Source of the DNA: Alkaliflexus imshenetskii DSM 15055
GTDB taxonomy: Bacteria; Bacteroidota; Bacteroidia; Bacteroidales; Marinilabiliaceae
Direction: 5' to 3'
Length of the DNA: 64,000 nt
Assembly: GCF_000517065.1 (NCBI RefSeq)
Contig: NZ_KI912105.1
Coordinates: 3,845,641-3,909,640, forward strand
Part shown: positions 1-7,578 of the stretch, in pieces
Position numbering within the stretch: position 1 is the stretch's first letter
How the letters are laid out: the number at the start of each line of letters is the position of its first letter
Notes under the pieces: generated by a model
The model's input: the letters and a program-made list of their open reading frames with translations, nothing else
Database searches by the model: none
What the model was told of the DNA's origin: nothing
Position numbers and translations under genes: made by a program

Positions 1-936
1 ATGGCTGTAATGGCTCAGGCAAACGCTTTAGTTAAAGAGTTGCTCGAGGTTCCATCAGGTTATGAAGTGTTGTTTTTGGGAGGTGGTGCCAGTATGCAGT
101 TTTGCATGGTACCTTATAACTTTTTAAACAAAAAGGCTGCCTACCTTAATACTGGTACCTGGGCGTCCAAAGCGTTGAAAGAGGCGAAATTCTTTGGAGA
201 GGTGGTTGAAGTGGCTTCTTCAAAAGATGAGAACTTTTGCTACATCCCAAAAAACTACGAGATTCCATCTGATGCCGATTATTTCCACATTACAACCAAT
301 AATACGATTTTTGGAACAGAGATTCGTACCGATTTGGATGTGAATGTACCATTGATTGCCGATATGTCATCCGATATTTTTTCGCGCCCAGTTGATGTGT
401 CCAAATATGCACTTATTTATGGTGGTGCTCAAAAAAATCTTGCGCCTGCGGGAGTTGCATTCGTAATCGTGAAAGAAGATGCCCTTGGTAAAGTGGATCG
501 TCCAATCCCAACCATGCTCAATTACCGCACGCACATGGAAAATGAATCGATGTTTAATACACCACCCGTACTTCCAATTTTCTCGGCTTTGCAAACTCTG
601 ATATGGTTGAAGGAGCAGGGCGGAGTGAAGGAGATGGAAAAGCGCAACATTAGAAAAGCTGATATTCTATATTCTGAAATTGAACGCAATAAACTGTTTA
701 AAACCACAGTTAAGAATGTGGAAGATCGTTCATTGATGAACATCTGTTTTGTTATGAATGAAGAGTACAAAGAGCTTGAAAATGAGTTTAAAAACTTTGC
801 CATTGCCAACGGTATGGTAGGTATTAAAGGGCACCGCTCTGTAGGTGGTTTCCGTGCTTCTACCTACAATGCCTTGCCCGAAGAGAGTGTTAAAGCTCTT
901 GTTGCTGCTATGCAGGAGTTCGAAAGAAAATACTAG
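1..936 (+). CDS. serC: Phosphoserine aminotransferase, 5' end cut by window edge
   Basis: PLP-dependent transaminase that converts 3-phosphohydroxypyruvate and glutamate to phosphoserine in cytosolic serine synthesis. The visible 311 residues contain the family signatures [11 protein letters not shown] (about 25-35) and GGAQKN, whose Lys145 is the expected PLP lysine. Family members are about 355-360 residues, so roughly 45 N-terminal residues lie before base 1; the ATG at base 1 is internal (it falls inside the helix before ALVKELL) and is not the true start. It is followed 27 bases later by serA, so the two are very probably co-transcribed. Identification is firm; only the start is missing. 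Confidence 0.95.
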   Translation: MAVMAQANALVKELLEVPSGYEVLFLGGGASMQFCMVPYNFLNKKAAYLNTGTWASKALKEAKFFGEVVEVASSKDENFCYIPKNYEIPSDADYFHITTNNTIFGTEIRTDLDVNVPLIADMSSDIFSRPVDVSKYALIYGGAQKNLAPAGVAFVIVKEDALGKVDRPIPTMLNYRTHMENESMFNTPPVLPIFSALQTLIWLKEQGGVKEMEKRNIRKADILYSEIERNKLFKTTVKNVEDRSLMNICFVMNEEYKELENEFKNFAIANGMVGIKGHRSVGGFRASTYNALPEESVKALVAAMQEFERKY

Positions 937-963
937 AAAAAAGCCGCCTAATTTTATAGATAC

Positions 964-1887
964 ATGAAAAAAATATTGGTTGCCACAGAAAAGCCTTTTT
1001 CAAAAATCGCGGTTGATCAGATACGCGAAATTGTTGAAGCAGCAGGATTCAAAATGGAGCTTCTTGAGAAGTATACATCTGAATCGCAGCTTCTGGATGC
1101 TGTTGCCGATGTGGATGCGATGATTGTTCGTTCAGATATTGTCAACAAAAATGTGCTTGAGGCTGCTAAAAACCTAAAAATTGTAGTACGCGCCGGTGCC
1201 GGTTATGACAATCTGGATCTTGATGGTTGCACCGCACACAACGTGGTGGCCATGAACACGCCGGGACAAAACTCCAATGCCGTTGCCGAACTGGTTTTTG
1301 GGATGATGATATTTGGTATCCGGAAGCAGTTTAATGGCGCTACAGGTGCTGAGTTACGCGGAAAATCTATCGGAATTCATGCTTACGGTAACGTTGGCTA
1401 TTATGTTGGTAAAATAGCCCATGGTTTTGGCATGAAGGTTTATGCTTACGATCCTTATGTGAGTGCAGACAGAATGAAATCTCATGGCGTTGAACCTCTG
1501 CCGTCGGTTGAGGATCTTTATCGTACCTGTGAGTTTATTTCATTGCACATTCCGGCTACTGAAAACACTAAGAAGTCCATCAACAAAGCGTTGTTGTCAT
1601 TGATGCCCAAAGGTGCAGTTCTGGTGAATACTGCGCGTAAAGAGGTAATAAATGAGGAGGAGCTTGTGGAGTTGATGGCCGAACGTAACGACTTTATCTA
1701 TCTGTCGGACATTATTCCATCCAATGCAGACGTTTTCAAGGAAAAGTTTCCAGGACGATATTTCTTTACTCCTAAAAAGATGGGTGCACAAACCGAAGAG
1801 GCAAACGTAAATGCCGGAGTTGCCGCAGCACGTCAAATTGTGAGTTATCTGAATTTGGGTGACGAAACGTTTAGGGTAAACCGCTAA
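964..1887 (+). CDS. serA: D-3-phosphoglycerate dehydrogenase, short form
   Basis: NAD-dependent 2-hydroxyacid dehydrogenase, first step of serine synthesis. 307 residues, with substrate and nucleotide domains only and no C-terminal ACT domain, so serine feedback through ACT is not expected. The Rossmann turn is GIHAYGNVG (137-145) with Ala where GxGxxG normally starts. The catalytic Arg is R225 (NTARKEV). At the position of the usual catalytic His (TPH) the sequence reads TPKK, giving Lys271. From memory this His-to-Lys change occurs in a known group of Bacteroidetes and Entamoeba PGDHs. The gene sits between serC and a DUF1015 gene and ends just before a strong hairpin terminator. Confidence 0.92.
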   Translation: MKKILVATEKPFSKIAVDQIREIVEAAGFKMELLEKYTSESQLLDAVADVDAMIVRSDIVNKNVLEAAKNLKIVVRAGAGYDNLDLDGCTAHNVVAMNTPGQNSNAVAELVFGMMIFGIRKQFNGATGAELRGKSIGIHAYGNVGYYVGKIAHGFGMKVYAYDPYVSADRMKSHGVEPLPSVEDLYRTCEFISLHIPATENTKKSINKALLSLMPKGAVLVNTARKEVINEEELVELMAERNDFIYLSDIIPSNADVFKEKFPGRYFFTPKKMGAQTEEANVNAGVAAARQIVSYLNLGDETFRVNR

Positions 1888-1934
1888 TATTTTGTCCTGA
1901 AAACTGTTATCTGCCGATATCAGTTATAAAATAG

Positions 1935-1994
1935 CCGTAAGGTGCACAAACAAATGACATTTTTTCATCATTTGTTTGGGAACCTTACGGTTTT
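1935..1994 (+). terminator. Long hairpin after serA
   Basis: CCGTAAGGT at 1935 pairs with ACCTTACGG ending at 1990, and the stem continues as ACAAACAAATGA paired with TCATTTGTTTG around a T-rich loop. A short T run (TTTTCT) follows. It probably ends the serC-serA transcript before the DUF1015 gene, perhaps only partly. Confidence 0.75.
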
Positions 1995-2048
1995 CTATTA
2001 ATTTGGGGTAGATATGCGTGCTACTAAACCAAATAATATAACGAATAG

Positions 2049-3299
2049 ATGGCTATTGTAAAACCGTTTAAAGGCATTCGTCCACCCAAGGATATTGCCA
2101 GAGATTTGTCATGTCTGCCTTATGATGTCATGAATGCCGAAGAAGCTGCACAAATGGCTGCCGGCAAGGCGTATTCACTGCTTCATATCACACGCTCCGA
2201 AATAGACTGCAGACACGGCGTGGATGTTCACTCTGAGGAGGTTTATCAAAAATCTGTGGAGAACTTTAAGCGCTTTCAGCAAAATGGATGGCTTATTAAG
2301 GACGAACAGCCACACTTTTATATTTATGCTCAAACCATGAATGGCCGCACGCAATATGGCATTGTTGGCTGTGCTGCCTGTAGCGATTATTTTGATGGGG
2401 TAATACGAAAGCATGAGCTTACCCGACCTGATAAAGAGGAAGATCGCATGATACATATCCGGGTTAATAATGCCAATCTTGAACCTGTGTTTTTCAGCTA
2501 TAAGCCGGTACCTGAAATTGATGACATTGTAGCTGGCATTGTAGGCAATCAAGCGCCTGAATATGATTTTGTGAGTGAAGATGGATTTGGCCATAAGTTT
2601 TGGGTAATTTGGGAGTCCGATATTAACCTGCGTATTGAATCGTTGTTTGCAACCAAAGTGCCACATACCTATGTGGCTGATGGACATCATAGGACAGCAG
2701 CTGCCGCAAGGGTTGGACAAGAAAGAGCTCATGCCAACTCCAGCCACAGCGGACAGGAAGAGTATAACTTTTTTATGGCCGTACATTTCTCCGAAAATCA
2801 GCTGGCTATTATTGATTACAACCGGGTAGTTAAAGATTTACACGGGTTGTCAGAGTCTGATTTTTTGATTGCACTTGGACGTAGTTTTGAGGTTACTCTC
2901 ATTGGTTCGCATGTTTTTAAACCGTCAACTCTTCATGAATTCGGCATGTATCTGGGCGGTAAATGGTATAAACTTGAAGCACGTAAAGGCACTTACAACG
3001 ATGCCGACCCAATTGGTGTTCTGGATGTTACCATTCTATCTAAACACGTTCTTGATAAGATATTAGGTATTACAGACCTGCGTACATCTAAGCGCATTGA
3101 TTTTGTTGGTGGCATTCGGGGATTGGAAGAGTTGCAAAAGCGGGTAGACTCAGGGGAAATGAGCGTTGCATTTGCGCTTTATCCCGTTTCAATGAAACAA
3201 TTAACAGATATTGCCGATACCGGTAACATCATGCCACCAAAAACCACATGGTTTGAGCCTAAACTAAGGTCTGGCCTGGTAATTCACGATTTGGAGTAG
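2049..3299 (+). CDS. DUF1015 family protein (ParB/SerK-like motif)
   Basis: 416-residue soluble protein of the DUF1015 family, with no signal peptide or membrane segment. The conserved N-terminus (VKPFKGIRPPKDIA, then LPYDVMN) and the core motif A210-D-G-H-H-R215 are clear. The DGHHR motif resembles that of the ParB-fold free-serine kinase SerK and of SbnI-like proteins; this is from memory, not a search. The gene lies directly after serC-serA, and no phosphoserine phosphatase (serB) is visible in the window. A phosphotransfer role on serine or phosphoserine is therefore an attractive inference, but the function is not established. The 160-base leader holds the serA terminator. Confidence 0.85.
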   Translation: MAIVKPFKGIRPPKDIARDLSCLPYDVMNAEEAAQMAAGKAYSLLHITRSEIDCRHGVDVHSEEVYQKSVENFKRFQQNGWLIKDEQPHFYIYAQTMNGRTQYGIVGCAACSDYFDGVIRKHELTRPDKEEDRMIHIRVNNANLEPVFFSYKPVPEIDDIVAGIVGNQAPEYDFVSEDGFGHKFWVIWESDINLRIESLFATKVPHTYVADGHHRTAAAARVGQERAHANSSHSGQEEYNFFMAVHFSENQLAIIDYNRVVKDLHGLSESDFLIALGRSFEVTLIGSHVFKPSTLHEFGMYLGGKWYKLEARKGTYNDADPIGVLDVTILSKHVLDKILGITDLRTSKRIDFVGGIRGLEELQKRVDSGEMSVAFALYPVSMKQLTDIADTGNIMPPKTTWFEPKLRSGLVIHDLE

Positions 3300-3374
3300 C
3301 TTTATTAAAGCATGCAGAAACGTTTCAGGTTCAATTTTTTTAGAAACTGCTTAAAAACCGCTCGACACTAATAT

Positions 3375-3393
3375 CCGCGTCACGCGGTTTTTT
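3375..3393 (+). terminator. Rho-independent terminator after the DUF1015 gene
   Basis: Perfect 5-bp GC stem CCGCG-TCA-CGCGG (3375-3387) followed immediately by six T (3388-3393). It closes the serine cluster just before the yggS promoter. Confidence 0.8.
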
Positions 3394-3415
3394 CGCATAT
3401 TTCGGCTTAAATGGC

Positions 3416-3423
3416 TACCTTTG
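3416..3423 (+). promoter_or_regulatory. Bacteroidota -7 box for yggS
   Basis: TACCTTTG matches the TAnnTTTG -7 consensus and lies 26 bases before the ATG. No clear TTG -33 element is visible at the usual spacing. Confidence 0.65.
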
Positions 3424-3448
3424 CAATTGGTAACTTATCATTTTAATC

Positions 3449-4120
3449 ATGTCAATTGAAGAGAATCTTTTAAGGATTAAATCAACGATTCCTGCAAATG
3501 TAAGTTTAATTGCTGTTTCAAAAACCCATCCTGCCGATGTGGTAATGGAAGCTTACAACGCTGGCCAGCGCGTTTTTGGTGAGAATAAAGTTCAGGAGCT
3601 CGTGGGCAAAGCATCTGAAATGCCTGACGACATAGAATGGCACATGATTGGCCATCTGCAATCCAACAAAGTAAAATACATCGCACCTTTTGTTTCTCTT
3701 ATCCACGGGGTAGATTCTTTTAAACTACTCAAAGTGATTGATAAAGAGGCTGCTAAAAATAACCGCATTATTCCCTGTTTGCTACAAGTACACATTGCTT
3801 CTGAAGAGACAAAATTCGGCTTCTCACCTGAGGAGTTGAAACTGGCGCTTCAGACTGGAGAGCACCATCAATATAAGAATGTTGACATACGAGGCTTGAT
3901 GGGAATGGCTACTTTTACCGAAGATGAGTCGGTTATTCGCTCGGAGTTCAAAATGTTGAAACTACTCTTTAATGAGTTGAAGGATAGTTACTTTAAGGAT
4001 GCAGTTAGTTTCCGGGAAGTGAGCATGGGCATGTCTGATGATTACCAAATTGCGATTGAAGAAGGAACTACTATGGTACGCGTTGGCAGTGCTATTTTTG
4101 GTTTACGCCATTATACCTGA
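3449..4120 (+). CDS. yggS: YggS-family pyridoxal phosphate homeostasis protein
   Basis: 223 residues, the normal length of the PLP-binding YggS/PROSC family, a single-domain TIM barrel that binds PLP without known catalysis and buffers the cofactor pool in the cytosol. The PLP lysine is K25 in AVSKTHP. Further signatures are GENKVQEL, WHMIGHLQSNK, LMGMAT and the phosphate-binding C-terminal SMGMSDDYQIAIEEG. It appears monocistronic, with its own -7 box upstream and a 175-base gap after. The assignment is firm at family level. Confidence 0.93.
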   Translation: MSIEENLLRIKSTIPANVSLIAVSKTHPADVVMEAYNAGQRVFGENKVQELVGKASEMPDDIEWHMIGHLQSNKVKYIAPFVSLIHGVDSFKLLKVIDKEAAKNNRIIPCLLQVHIASEETKFGFSPEELKLALQTGEHHQYKNVDIRGLMGMATFTEDESVIRSEFKMLKLLFNELKDSYFKDAVSFREVSMGMSDDYQIAIEEGTTMVRVGSAIFGLRHYT

Positions 4121-4154
4121 GTCGCTACTTAACATTGTGGTTGATGTTTTATAT

Positions 4155-4173
4155 GTATGAAGCATATTCATAC
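4155..4173. repeat. Inverted repeat upstream of the DHOD-like gene
   Basis: GTATGAA (4155-4161) and TTCATAC (4167-4173) form a perfect 7-bp inverted repeat with a 5-base spacer. No T tract follows, so an operator or weak hairpin is more likely than a terminator. Confidence 0.4.
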
Positions 4174-4295
4174 GTTGAAAAAATGTTATATTTATGATGA
4201 TATATTGATTAACCGGCATGGTTCGGTTGCAAGCATCATTACAGAAACATTTCATTTGATAAATTTGTCAGCAAACTATCATAAAAACTTAATAT

Positions 4296-5282
4296 ATGGC
4301 TAATCTGGAAACCACCTATCTGGGCCTGAAGCTTAAGAACCCCGTTATTGTCGGGAGTTCAGGATTGACAAATAGTGTAGAAAAAATAGTAAAACTACGC
4401 GATGCGGGAGCAGGTGCCGTGGTGCTAAAATCCTTGTTTGAAGAACAAATAAATCATGATGTGAATCGGGTGTTGTATACCGGACAGGGACTCGACTACC
4501 CCGAAGCAATGGATTATATTACCAGCTATTCGCGAAACAATTCAGTTTCGGAGTATATTCAACTGATAAAAGATGCCAAAGCTGCTGTTGACATTCCTGT
4601 AATAGCCAGTATCAACTGCTTTTCTGCCGATGAGTGGATCGATTTTGCCCGTCAGATTGAGAAAGCCGGTGCCGATGCCATTGAGCTTAATCTTTTTGTG
4701 GTAAATACGGATAAAAACAGTGACCCATCTGAGTATGAAGAGCTTTACTATCAGATTGCCAAATCAGTTAGCGAAGTAGTAACTATACCGGTATCCATGA
4801 AGCTGGGGTTATATTTTTCCAGCCTGGTTGCAGTGGTTAACAAATTATCTGTTTCAGGCGCTAAGGGTGTTGTCCTTTTCAACCGTTTTTACGAGCCTGA
4901 TATTGATATCAATAATCTAACTCTTACTGCCGCAGAAGTATTTAGTTCGCCAGCAGATATTCGTCGCTCGTTGCGGTGGGTTGCTATTGTAAGCGACAAG
5001 ATTAAGAATTTGGATGTGGCTGCTTCAACAGGGGTACACGATGGGGATGCTGTCATTAAACAGCTTTTGGCAGGCGCAAAAGCGGTACAGGTTTGTTCAG
5101 CCGTTTATAAAAATGGGCCTGAAATTGTGACACGGATGCTCAATAAACTTGAATTGTGGATGGATGAGAAGGGCTTTAAGTCGGTGGATGATTTCAGAGG
5201 CGCCATGAGTTACAGAAAGATTCAGAACCCTGCTTTGTATGAGCGGGCACAATTTATGAGATACTTTTCAAAATTTGAATAG
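4296..5282 (+). CDS. Dihydroorotate dehydrogenase-like flavoprotein (catalytic Cys absent)
   Basis: 328 residues with the PyrD-type TIM-barrel layout: TTYLGLKLKNPVIVGSSG at the N-terminus, IELN at 129-132, and a C-terminal phosphate-binding region (GVHDGDAVIKQLLAGAKAV). In true class 1 enzymes the loop reads LNLSCPN, with Cys as the base; here it reads LNLFVVN, placing Val135 at that position. It is therefore annotated as DHOD-like rather than as pyrD. FMN binding is plausible, but the substrate is unknown. It stands alone between two intergenic regions, and a terminator follows. Confidence 0.85.
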   Translation: MANLETTYLGLKLKNPVIVGSSGLTNSVEKIVKLRDAGAGAVVLKSLFEEQINHDVNRVLYTGQGLDYPEAMDYITSYSRNNSVSEYIQLIKDAKAAVDIPVIASINCFSADEWIDFARQIEKAGADAIELNLFVVNTDKNSDPSEYEELYYQIAKSVSEVVTIPVSMKLGLYFSSLVAVVNKLSVSGAKGVVLFNRFYEPDIDINNLTLTAAEVFSSPADIRRSLRWVAIVSDKIKNLDVAASTGVHDGDAVIKQLLAGAKAVQVCSAVYKNGPEIVTRMLNKLELWMDEKGFKSVDDFRGAMSYRKIQNPALYERAQFMRYFSKFE

Positions 5283-5404
5283 CGTTTTTGACTATTAAGT
5301 TTTGAAACAAAGCGTGATTGGTCTGATTAACCTCGCTTCAACAACCTGAAGTAATTCTAACATGGTTGTGCCAGTCAGACTTAATGCACCAATCTATTTT
5401 AATG

Positions 5405-5446
5405 TAAAGACAGGTTATGACATAAGTTAGCCTGTCTTTATTGTTT
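5405..5446 (+). terminator. Terminator after the DHOD-like gene
   Basis: Perfect 10-bp stem TAAAGACAGG (5405-5414) and CCTGTCTTTA (5431-5440) with a 16-base loop, followed by TTGTTTT. Confidence 0.75.
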
Positions 5447-5463
5447 TCATTATTTATTCAATA

Positions 5464-5478
5464 TGCTCATTATGAGCA
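5464..5478. repeat. Short palindrome
   Basis: TGCTCA-TTA-TGAGCA, a 6-bp perfect inverted repeat in the long leader of the lipoprotein gene. It could be an operator; there is no direct evidence. Confidence 0.35.
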
Positions 5479-5828
5479 ATATGTGATTGTTTTTCGGTGT
5501 GTAAGAGCAACGAAAATGTCAAGTCCAATAGACTGCCTATAGGTGCATTGGCGTTTAAAAAATATCATCCAAAAATTAATCTTTTATTATTTTTTCAAGA
5601 TTTTTGCACCATTATGTTGAGTTCCTGAAATTTAATCTGTAATTTTATTTCCCGTGCATTTTGTTTTTTGCACTCAAGTTGTTGCATTATAGTTGTTTAT
5701 ATTGTGTTTGCAATGTATCTATGTAGCAATTGTAATATTGAACCAAACAAACGTGTCATATATAGAAATTAATTGAAAACAGACTCTGGCATGTTGCCTG
5801 TACCCATTAAAGAATAAATCATACACAC

Positions 5829-6758
5829 ATGAAAAAAGGTTTTTCCGGCTTGCTTTATATTTTGATAGCTTTTGTAGCGGTCACTTTTTTGTTTAGTTCC
5901 TGTACATGCCAAAAGCAAAAGGATCAACAGAGCAAAGAGAAAGAGATTATACGCTCTGTATCAATTGACGATCAGCTACTGGATGACTTTAACAAGTCTA
6001 AACTTATCTTCTATTCGCTGCCGTCGCCCCTCGAAACAGCGATGTTGATAAAAAGGGCAGGTGCCACATACGATCCGGAACTTCTTAATAGTATTGGAAA
6101 TATCTCCCGATACAACACCAACTTAAAGATGGCCTTGAACCTCGGTATTTATAGTGCCGACATGAGTTATTCCAGTCTGTTTGACCAAACCCAGAGTACA
6201 TTGAATTATATGGGTGCTGCCCGCCAACTGGCTGATCGTCTTGGTGTAATGGAAGCAATCGATGAACATACCATTCGCCGGTTAGAAGAAAATATGAATA
6301 ACCGCGATGTGGTTATGGATATTATCTCTGAAACATTCATGAATTCAAATGCCTATCTTACTGAACAGGACAGGCCTGCCATTGCTGTTATGGTGCTTGT
6401 GGGTGGTTGGATTGAAGGGCTTTATATCGCCACACAATTAACAAATGGCAGTCTTGATAGCAATCCACGGCTTGTGGATAGAATTGTGTATCAGAAATTG
6501 TCATTGCAAACAGTGCTTAGTCTCTTAGAATCACATCAGAGCAATCCCGATATAAGCTATCTCATTGATCGTATGCAGGAGTTGAAGGATATCTATGATG
6601 AAGTAAAAATTGTTACAACCTCGAACGTTCAGGCCGAAACACACCCTGAGCAAGGCATGACAATACTCAGGTCAGAGGCTGAAACATTTATTACAAAAGA
6701 GACGTTTAAAAAACTGGTCACTAAAGTTCAGGAAATCCGTTCGGAATTTGTGTCCTGA
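5829..6758 (+). CDS. Predicted lipoprotein, unknown function
   Basis: 309 residues. The N-terminus has basic MKK, a hydrophobic stretch, and the lipobox LFSSC with Cys25, so it is predicted to be a lipoprotein anchored in the inner or outer membrane. The mature part begins with a charged linker (QKQKDQQSKEKE) and is mostly helical, without a motif I recognise. The next gene starts 30 bases downstream and encodes another exported protein, so they probably form a two-gene unit. The family resembles uncharacterised Bacteroidales lipoproteins; I assign no function. Confidence 0.8.
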   Translation: MKKGFSGLLYILIAFVAVTFLFSSCTCQKQKDQQSKEKEIIRSVSIDDQLLDDFNKSKLIFYSLPSPLETAMLIKRAGATYDPELLNSIGNISRYNTNLKMALNLGIYSADMSYSSLFDQTQSTLNYMGAARQLADRLGVMEAIDEHTIRRLEENMNNRDVVMDIISETFMNSNAYLTEQDRPAIAVMVLVGGWIEGLYIATQLTNGSLDSNPRLVDRIVYQKLSLQTVLSLLESHQSNPDISYLIDRMQELKDIYDEVKIVTTSNVQAETHPEQGMTILRSEAETFITKETFKKLVTKVQEIRSEFVS

Positions 6759-6788
6759 AATGTTTAATAATCAGAAATTTGTTTTAGG

Positions 6789-7238
6789 ATGAGGCTTTAC
6801 CAAGTAAAATGGTATATCTTTTTATTGTTTTTATTTGCACTTACTGTTAACAGTTCAGCGCAATGTATCAGTTTTGCACGTAATATTGCCAAACCCAAAC
6901 TGGCTCCTTTCGTGCATGATGGTAACTACAATGCTGCGTACATGGAGGAGGGCGAAAGTGCTGAACTCTATAAAACTTTTTTTGAAGGGGAGGAGTATCG
7001 GTTAGTTGTTGCAGGTATAGAAAGTCTTCCAAGATTGCGTATCCGACTTCTGGATGATCGCCGGGACGTTGTGTTCGACAATGCCGATCATAATTTTGCT
7101 CAGGAGTGGGATTTTACTGCTTACACAACTGGAACTATGATTGTTCAGGTTCGCGTTACGGATGATGGAAATGATAATTATACCGGTGGTTGTGTAGCCA
7201 TTATGTTTGGCGTTAAAGCATCGGGTCGTCGCAGATAG
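6789..7238 (+). CDS. Secreted protein, unknown function
   Basis: 149 residues with a signal peptide (hydrophobic core IFLLFLFALTV, probable cleavage after NSSAQ or SSA). The mature chain looks beta-rich, with alternating polar and hydrophobic strands (YRLVVAGI, LRIRLLDDRRDVVFDN, GTMIVQVRV). This suggests a small beta-sandwich. The C-terminus ends with SGRRR and has no sorting domain that I can see. It is likely co-expressed with the lipoprotein gene 30 bases upstream. Function unknown. Confidence 0.75.
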   Translation: MRLYQVKWYIFLLFLFALTVNSSAQCISFARNIAKPKLAPFVHDGNYNAAYMEEGESAELYKTFFEGEEYRLVVAGIESLPRLRIRLLDDRRDVVFDNADHNFAQEWDFTAYTTGTMIVQVRVTDDGNDNYTGGCVAIMFGVKASGRRR

Positions 7239-7407
7239 TTTCTGGTTAATCTTTTTCTACTTCTTTTTGGTGCATATTGCTTATTAAAAGCCGGTTGCGT
7301 TTTTGGCTCCGAATATACTATATCCCTTTAGTCCATACAAGTGCTGAAGTCTATGTTCAAAGAAAGCTGTAGGCTCGGCACATCTTGGTAGTTTGTAAAA
7401 ATGCATC

Positions 7408-7420
7408 GTTCCTCCGGAAC
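7408..7420. repeat. REP-like palindrome, copy 1
   Basis: GTTCC-TCC-GGAAC: 5-bp stem, 3-base loop. It is identical to the copy at 7481-7493. Confidence 0.6.
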
Positions 7421-7448
7421 TCTACTACATTTATGGTTTGGCTTTCAA

Positions 7449-7464
7449 CCGGATTAAAATCCGG
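7449..7464. repeat. CCGGAT/ATCCGG inverted repeat
   Basis: CCGGAT-TAAA-ATCCGG, a 6-bp perfect inverted repeat between the two GTTCC palindromes. The three together look like one composite repetitive element. Confidence 0.5.
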
Positions 7465-7480
7465 CCTTATAAAACTATCC

Positions 7481-7493
7481 GTTCCTCCGGAAC
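7481..7493. repeat. REP-like palindrome, copy 2
   Basis: Second exact copy of GTTCC-TCC-GGAAC, followed by a T run (TTTTT). It could also serve as a weak terminator for the upstream secreted-protein unit. Confidence 0.6.
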
Positions 7494-7578
7494 TTTTTAA
7501 AATATCCTAAAACACTCAAAAAGTGCTTTTGTAGTAACCTTCCGTTGTTATTGCTGATTTCAACTATTTATGCCTGAT

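Larger units (their letters stand above)
5283..5828. other. 546-base intergenic region
   Basis: AT-rich stretch holding the terminator at 5405-5444 and a 15-base palindrome at 5464-5478. No convincing coding frame, tRNA or exact TAnnTTTG box was seen. The last 300 bases are probably the leader and promoter region of the lipoprotein gene. Confidence 0.6.
7239..7578. other. 340-base intergenic region with palindromic repeats
   Basis: Lies between convergent genes (the secreted-protein gene and uvrA). It contains two copies of a GTTCC-TCC-GGAAC hairpin and a CCGG hairpin, listed separately. No coding frame is supported. Confidence 0.6.
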
